Shown: piece by piece, positions 58,358 through 64,000 of the stretch
Layout: each line of letters opens with the position of its first letter
How positions within the stretch are numbered: position 1 is the first letter of the stretch
Assembly (NCBI RefSeq): GCF_000147075.1
Contig: NC_014484.1
Span: 761,501 to 825,500, forward strand
DNA from: Spirochaeta thermophila DSM 6192
GTDB taxonomy: Bacteria > Spirochaetota > Spirochaetia > Winmispirales > Winmispiraceae
Length of the DNA stretch: 64,000 nucleotides
Reading direction: 5' to 3'
Notes under the pieces: model-generated
The model's input: only the letters and a program-made list of their open reading frames with translations
Told to the model about the DNA's origin: nothing
The model's database searches: none
Translations under genes and position numbers: made by a program

Positions 58358-59524
58358 ATGGAAGAACGCTGTGCCCTGGTCCTGGAAGACGGGATGGTCT
58401 TCTACGGCACCTCCTTCGGTGCCCCCGCCCTTCCGATCGAGCGCCTCACCCCGGGGCTGAAACCGCTCGAAGGGGTGGGAGAGGTGGTGTTCAATACCGG
58501 GATGGTGGGATACTTCGAGATCCTCACCGATCCCTCGTATACCGGACAGATCGTGACCATGACCTATCCCCATATCGGGAACTACGGGGTGGATGAGGCC
58601 TGGTGCGAGAGCGGTCCGGAGGAGGGACGACGTAAGGTGAAGGCCGCAGGTTTCGTCATACGTTCGCTCTACGACGGACCGGTTCCCGAGGGGCGCATGT
58701 CCCTTCACGAGTACCTCGCCTCACAGGGGATTCCCGGCATCACCGGCGTGGATACCCGTGCCCTCACCCTGAGACTCCGCGACGGCGGGAGCCCCTTCGG
58801 CGTCATCGTGGCCGTGCCCCACGGGAGGGAGAGGCTCAACGACGAGGAGCGGACGAAGGTGGTGGAATACCTCACGAGTATCCCCCACATGGAGGGGGCG
58901 AACCTCATAGGGTACGTGGGCACGCATCAGGTCGTGGACCTGGAGGGCCGGCGGCCTCCTCACTTCGCGGTGATCGACTGCGGGATCAAGGCCAACATCA
59001 TACGGGAGCTCAAGGCCCGCGACGTCCAGGTGACGCTCTTCCCCAGTTCCGTGGGGGCCGACGAGCTCCTCAAGCCCGAGTTCGACGCCGTGCTCTTCTC
59101 CAACGGCCCAGGCGACCCGGCGGTGCTCACCGAGCAGATCGACCTCGCCCGCTCCCTCATCGGCAAGAAGCCCCTCTTCGGCGTGTGCCTGGGTCACCAG
59201 ATCATCTCCCTCGCTTTCGGCGCCAAGACCTACAAGATGAAGTTCGGCCATCACGGTATCAACAACCCGGTGCGCGACGAGTTCACCCGCCGGGTCTTCG
59301 TCACCTCCCAGAACCACGGGTTCGCAGTGGACGAAGAGACCCTCCCCGACGACCTCCTCGTCTGGTTCAGGAACGCCAACGATGCCACGGTGGAGGGAGT
59401 CGCCCACAAGGACCTCCCGGTGAAGGCCTCCCAGTTCCACCCCGAGGCAGGACCCGGCCCTCACGACTGTTCCTGGATCTTCGACGAGTTCATCAGTACC
59501 GCCCTCAGGGCGAGAAAGGAGTAG
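58358..59524 (+). CDS. carA: Carbamoyl-phosphate synthase small chain
   Basis: A 388-residue glutaminase subunit. N-terminal domain with GEVVFNTGMVGYFEILTDPSY; class I amidotransferase domain with the nucleophile in GVCLGHQ near 272 and HPEAGPGP near 355. It supplies ammonia to CarB for arginine and pyrimidine synthesis. AGGAG lies before ATG 58358. It is three bases from carB. Confidence 0.96.
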   Translation: MEERCALVLEDGMVFYGTSFGAPALPIERLTPGLKPLEGVGEVVFNTGMVGYFEILTDPSYTGQIVTMTYPHIGNYGVDEAWCESGPEEGRRKVKAAGFVIRSLYDGPVPEGRMSLHEYLASQGIPGITGVDTRALTLRLRDGGSPFGVIVAVPHGRERLNDEERTKVVEYLTSIPHMEGANLIGYVGTHQVVDLEGRRPPHFAVIDCGIKANIIRELKARDVQVTLFPSSVGADELLKPEFDAVLFSNGPGDPAVLTEQIDLARSLIGKKPLFGVCLGHQIISLAFGAKTYKMKFGHHGINNPVRDEFTRRVFVTSQNHGFAVDEETLPDDLLVWFRNANDATVEGVAHKDLPVKASQFHPEAGPGPHDCSWIFDEFISTALRARKE

Positions 59525-59527
59525 CCC

Positions 59528-62500
59528 GTGCCGGCACGGAAGGACATCTCTTCGGTACTCATCATAGGTTCAGGTCCCATCGTGATAGGCCAGGCCTGTG
59601 AGTTCGACTATTCCGGAACCCAGGCCGTGAAGGCCCTCAAGGAGGAGGGGTACCGGGTCATCCTCGTGAATCCCAACCCCGCCACGATCATGACCACTCC
59701 CGGCCTCGCCGACGTGGTGTACATGGAGCCGCTCGAGGTTCCCTACCTCGAGGAGATCATCAGGAAGGAGCGGCCTGACGCCCTGCTCCCCACCATGGGA
59801 GGGCAGACGGGCCTCAACCTCTCGGTGGAGCTCTACGAGGCGGGGGTGCTCGACCGCTACGGGGTCGAGCTCATCGGCGCGAACGTGGAGGCCATCAGGA
59901 AGGCCGAGGACCGGGGGCAGTTCAAGGAGGTGGTGACGAGCATCGGCCTGGATGTGCCCCGATCGGCGATGGTCAAGAGCCTCCAAGAAGGACGGAAGGT
60001 GATGGAGGAGATCGGCTTGCCCTTGGTGATCCGGCCGAGCTTCACCTTGGGCGGCAAGGGAGGGAGCATCGCCTCCACGCCCGAGGACTTCGAACTCCTC
60101 CTGGAACGGGCCCTCCTCGAGAGCCCGGTCCACGAGGCCCTCATCGAGGAGTCGCTCCTCGGATGGAAGGAGTTCGAACTCGAGGTGATGCGTGACCATA
60201 TGGACAATGCAGTGATCGTCTGTTCGATAGAGAACATCGATCCCATGGGCGTGCACACCGGTGACAGCGTGACCGTGGCTCCCATCCAGACCCTCTCCGA
60301 CTGGGAGTACCAGAAGATGCGGACCGCCGGGATAGAGGTGCTGCGGGCCATCGGCGTGGACTGTGGGGGATCGAACGTGCAGTTCGCCGTACGGCCGGAC
60401 ACCGGGAGGATGGTGGTGATAGAGATGAATCCCCGCGTCTCTCGGTCGAGTGCCCTCGCGAGCAAGGCCACGGGCTTCCCCATCGCCCGGTGTGCCGCCA
60501 AACTCGCCGTGGGGTATACCCTGGACGAGGTGATCAACGAGATCACGGGGAAGACGGTCTCCTGCTTCGAGCCGGCTCTCGACTACGTGGCGGTGAAGGT
60601 TCCCCGGTTCGAGTTCGACAAATTCCCCTCGGAGTACGAGGAGCTGGGCACGCAGATGAAGTCGATCGGCGAATCCCTCGCCCTGGGGAGGACCTTCGCC
60701 GAGGCCTTCAACAAGGCCTGGCGTGCGGCCGAATACGGATTCGAGGGACTCCAGGAGCTTCGTGGCGTGAGTGACGAGGACCTCGACCGGATGCTCCACT
60801 TCCTCCACCCCAGGAAGTTCTTCGCCATCTACACCGTGCTCCGACGGGAGGGGAGAGGGGCGGTCCCCTATCTCGCGGAGAAGACCAAGGTGGATCCGTG
60901 GTTCCTCTTCGAGATGGCCCGGGTGGCCGAGTTCGAGAACGAGCTCGAGCGTGAGCGCACGCTCACCCCGGAACGCCTCCTCCAGGCGAAGCAGTACGGA
61001 CTCACCGACAGGCGCATCGCCTCGCTCGTGGGGATGCGCGAGGAGGAGGTGAGCGCCATGCGGGATGCCCATGGCTTCAGGGCCTCCTACCACTTCGTGG
61101 ACACCTGTGCCGGGGAGTTCGAGGCCCAGACCCCCTACTTCTACAGCACCTATGGCGAGATCGACGAGGGCGGTGATGCCGGTGAGGAGAGCGTGATCAT
61201 CATCGCCTCCGGGCCGAACAGGATCGGACAGGGGCTCGAGTTCGACACCTGCTGTACCCTCGCCACCATGGCCTACCGGGAGCTGGGGAAGAAGGCCATC
61301 ATGGTGAACTCCAACCCCGAGACCGTGTCCACCGATTTCAACGTCTCCGACAGGCTCTACCTGGAGCCTCTCTCCCCGGAAGATGTGGGGGAGATACTCA
61401 AGAAGGAGAGGACTAAAAAGGTCGTCGTCCAGCTCGGCGGCCAAACCCCCCTCAACATGGCCGAGGCCCTCGAGGCGGCAGGCGCCGAGATCGTGGGGAC
61501 GCCGGTGCGGGGTATCAAGGAAGCGGAGGACCGAGGGTTTTTCGCCGATCTCGTGCGTCGAGTGGGGCTCAACCAACCGGCCAACCGCGCCGCCCGCACC
61601 CTCGAAGAGGTGCGCGCCTTTGCCGAGGAGATTGGCTATCCGGTCCTCCTCCGTCCCTCCTTCGTCCTGGGCGGGAAGAGCATGTTCATCGCCTTCTCAC
61701 CCGACGAACTCGAGGAGTTCCTCAGGAGGGGGGTGGAGATCTCTCCTGATCGTCCGGTGCTCGTGGATCAGTTCCTCGAGGATGCCTTCGAATACGACGT
61801 TGATGCGGTCTCCGATGGGGAGAACGTCTACATCGGGGGGATCATGCAGCATATCGAGGCGGCGGGCATACACTCCGGCGATTCCGCCTGCGTCTTCCCC
61901 CCGTACAAGTCGAACCCCGAGGTGCTCACCCAGATGAAGGAGGCCACGGTGAAGATCGCCCGTGAGTTGGGGGTGAAGGGGTTCCTCAACATCCAGTATG
62001 CGGTGAAGGACGACGTGCTCTACGTGCTCGAGGTGAACCCCAGGGCCTCCCGGACCGTACCCTATCTCTCCAAGGCCTCGGGGGTGAACATGGTGAAGGC
62101 CGCGGTGAGGGTGTGGGAAGGGGAGGACCTCAAGACCCAGGGGCTTGTCGGAGAGGACGGTGTGGGCGAAGGACGGTGTGTGGTGGGCTGGGCGGTGAAA
62201 GAGGCCATGTTTTCGTTCGACCGATTCCGCACCGTGGACCCCATACTCGGGCCTGAGATGAAGTCCACCGGCGAGGTGATAGGGATAGGCCGCACCTTCG
62301 GAGAGGCCTTCGCCAAGGCCCAGCTGGCGGCGGGAAACACCCTTCCCACGAAGGGACGGGTGTTCGTCTCGGTCCACGATGCCGACAAGGCGACGATCCT
62401 GCCTATCGTGAAGGAACTCGTGGAGCTCGGGTTCGAGATCGCAGCCACGAGAGGGACCGCCGACTTCCTCTATCGACACGGTATCTTTTCGGAGGTCCTC

Positions 62501-62743
62501 CTCAAGCTCCACGAGGGGCATCCGAATGTCGTCGATCACATGAGGAGGGGCCGGATCCATCTGGTCATCAACACCCCCCTCGGTCGATTCTCCCAGCGGG
62601 GGGACGAACACATCCGCATAGAGGCCTTGAGGAGGAAGATCCCCTATACCACCACCACGTCCGCGGCCAAGGCGGCGGTGGAGGGGATAAAGTATCTCCT
62701 CTCCGGTGAAGTCCGGGTGCAGGAGGTGACGAAATTCGAGTGA
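59528..62743 (+). CDS. carB: Carbamoyl-phosphate synthase large chain
   Basis: A 1071-residue enzyme of normal length with two ATP-grasp halves ([17 protein letters not shown] near 15 and [16 protein letters not shown] near 560). The first half contains [10 protein letters not shown]-like and [16 protein letters not shown] segments; the C-terminal MGS-like domain (about 940-1071) is the allosteric site. Start GTG 59528 overlaps the ribosome site region AAAGGAG at the end of carA. It makes carbamoyl phosphate for pyrBI and arginine synthesis. No terminator is seen before the rRNA promoter. Confidence 0.96.
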   Translation: MPARKDISSVLIIGSGPIVIGQACEFDYSGTQAVKALKEEGYRVILVNPNPATIMTTPGLADVVYMEPLEVPYLEEIIRKERPDALLPTMGGQTGLNLSVELYEAGVLDRYGVELIGANVEAIRKAEDRGQFKEVVTSIGLDVPRSAMVKSLQEGRKVMEEIGLPLVIRPSFTLGGKGGSIASTPEDFELLLERALLESPVHEALIEESLLGWKEFELEVMRDHMDNAVIVCSIENIDPMGVHTGDSVTVAPIQTLSDWEYQKMRTAGIEVLRAIGVDCGGSNVQFAVRPDTGRMVVIEMNPRVSRSSALASKATGFPIARCAAKLAVGYTLDEVINEITGKTVSCFEPALDYVAVKVPRFEFDKFPSEYEELGTQMKSIGESLALGRTFAEAFNKAWRAAEYGFEGLQELRGVSDEDLDRMLHFLHPRKFFAIYTVLRREGRGAVPYLAEKTKVDPWFLFEMARVAEFENELERERTLTPERLLQAKQYGLTDRRIASLVGMREEEVSAMRDAHGFRASYHFVDTCAGEFEAQTPYFYSTYGEIDEGGDAGEESVIIIASGPNRIGQGLEFDTCCTLATMAYRELGKKAIMVNSNPETVSTDFNVSDRLYLEPLSPEDVGEILKKERTKKVVVQLGGQTPLNMAEALEAAGAEIVGTPVRGIKEAEDRGFFADLVRRVGLNQPANRAARTLEEVRAFAEEIGYPVLLRPSFVLGGKSMFIAFSPDELEEFLRRGVEISPDRPVLVDQFLEDAFEYDVDAVSDGENVYIGGIMQHIEAAGIHSGDSACVFPPYKSNPEVLTQMKEATVKIARELGVKGFLNIQYAVKDDVLYVLEVNPRASRTVPYLSKASGVNMVKAAVRVWEGEDLKTQGLVGEDGVGEGRCVVGWAVKEAMFSFDRFRTVDPILGPEMKSTGEVIGIGRTFGEAFAKAQLAAGNTLPTKGRVFVSVHDADKATILPIVKELVELGFEIAATRGTADFLYRHGIFSEVLLKLHEGHPNVVDHMRRGRIHLVINTPLGRFSQRGDEHIRIEALRRKIPYTTTTSAAKAAVEGIKYLLSGEVRVQEVTKFE

Positions 62744-62762
62744 GTTTTTTGCGCCGGAGGTG

Positions 62763-62791
62763 TTGACAAAAAAGAGGGAGTCGGGTATAGT
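62763..62791 (+). promoter_or_regulatory. rRNA operon promoter P1
   Basis: Perfect TTGACA (62763-62768), 17 bases, TATAGT (62786-62791), with an A-rich start to the spacer. Confidence 0.85.
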
Positions 62792-62829
62792 CACCCTCGC
62801 ATTCGCAAGAGCGAGCGGATGTAACCCGC

Positions 62830-62858
62830 TTGACAAAGTGAATGAAAAGGCGCATACT
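62830..62858 (+). promoter_or_regulatory. rRNA operon promoter P2
   Basis: Perfect TTGACA (62830-62835), 17 bases, CATACT (62853-62858). An alternative -10, TACTAT, lies two bases further. Two tandem promoters are typical of rRNA operons. Confidence 0.78.
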
Positions 62859-62880
62859 ATAAAACTGCGCTGTGGAATTG

Positions 62881-62892
62881 TGTTCTTTGGCA
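62881..62892 (+). promoter_or_regulatory. rRNA antitermination boxA
   Basis: TGTTCTTTGGCA matches the boxA core TGCTCTTTNACA closely and lies in the leader between P2 and 16S, where NusB/S10 would bind. Confidence 0.65.
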
Positions 62893-63000
62893 GAAGGTAG
62901 CGAAGGGGAGGTTGAGTAAGGGTGTGATGGAGACGAAGTGGTCGTACTGCTGCGTTGGGTAGTGGTACGGCATGAGGTAAGGTTTGAGCTAGAGAAGGAG

Positions 63001-63024
63001 AACCGCACTCTTCGGAGTGTGGTT
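63001..63024 (+). other. UUCG-capped leader hairpin before 16S
   Basis: AACCGCACTC/GAGTGTGGTT forms a 10-pair stem (one G-T) closed by TTCG. It ends a few bases before the mature 16S region and probably takes part in processing or folding of the precursor. Confidence 0.75.
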
Positions 63025-63029
63025 AAGAG

Positions 63030-64000
<971 letters not shown>

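Overview
The window looks like a chromosomal segment of a free-living, anaerobic, probably thermophilic spirochaete, most likely Spirochaeta (Winmispira) thermophila or a close relative. Reasons: a P83/100-family protein (a spirochaete hallmark), rod genes for periplasmic flagella, an oxygen-independent class III ribonucleotide reductase, a GH5 glycosidase beside a sugar ABC transporter, GC-rich codon use, and a partial 16S rRNA gene at the right edge. The species name is inferred from overall resemblance; no database was searched.

Layout. 1-1162 (-): a partner-switching set (HATPase anti-sigma kinase, PilZ protein, STAS antagonist cut by the edge). 1210-3990 (+): a large protein resembling a STAND regulator that has lost its P-loop. 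4028-4100: tRNA-Met. 4136-7912 (-): an NrdR-controlled class III RNR operon in which the glycyl-radical tail is a separate protein fused to a glutaredoxin. 8093-9536 (+): an ArsC/Spx-like protein and DAHP synthase. 9686-13924 (+): a GC-poor island of displaced rhs C-terminal toxin/immunity cassettes, each led by a copy of the rhs core tail. 13968-20932: a phospho-signalling cluster (three FHA proteins, a Ser/Thr kinase, a metallophosphoesterase, a VWA protein, and a divergent pair of paralogues, one fused to an HU domain).

20944-25485 (-): pncB-pncA-cobU-cobT-cobS, joining NAD salvage to cobalamin assembly. 25573-32199 (-): sugar ABC permeases, binding protein, NtrC-type regulator and sensor kinase, with a consensus sigma-54 promoter before the binding-protein gene. 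32251-33255 (-): GH5 glycosidase. 33344-36602 (+): a frameshifted beta-propeller gene and the P83/100 protein. 36678-38252 (+): fused pyrBI. 38254-41239 (-): a ParB-like protein and PBP1A. 41368-42168 (+): an RsmJ-like methyltransferase. 42324-48955 (-): an eight-gene Mla-type lipid transport and envelope operon. 49093-52363 (+): two cyclic-nucleotide-binding proteins and UbiB. 52364-52435 (-): tRNA-Thr. 52534-54494 (+): flgF-flgG-flgJ behind a sigma-28-like promoter. 54681-55526 (+): a group 2 sigma factor behind a consensus sigma-54 promoter. 55563-58074 (+): polysaccharide deacetylase, tsaD, apt. Then tRNA-Gln and tRNA-Glu, carAB behind tandem palindromes, and the rRNA leader with 16S.

Themes. 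Many transcription units are joined by 4-base ATGA overlaps. Several genes without a Shine-Dalgarno sequence sit just below well-formed promoters, suggesting leaderless mRNAs. Sigma-54 appears to drive both a sugar-uptake operon and another sigma factor. The rhs island is the clearest foreign region. The split, glutaredoxin-fused RNR and the HU-fused paralogue pair are the most unusual gene architectures.
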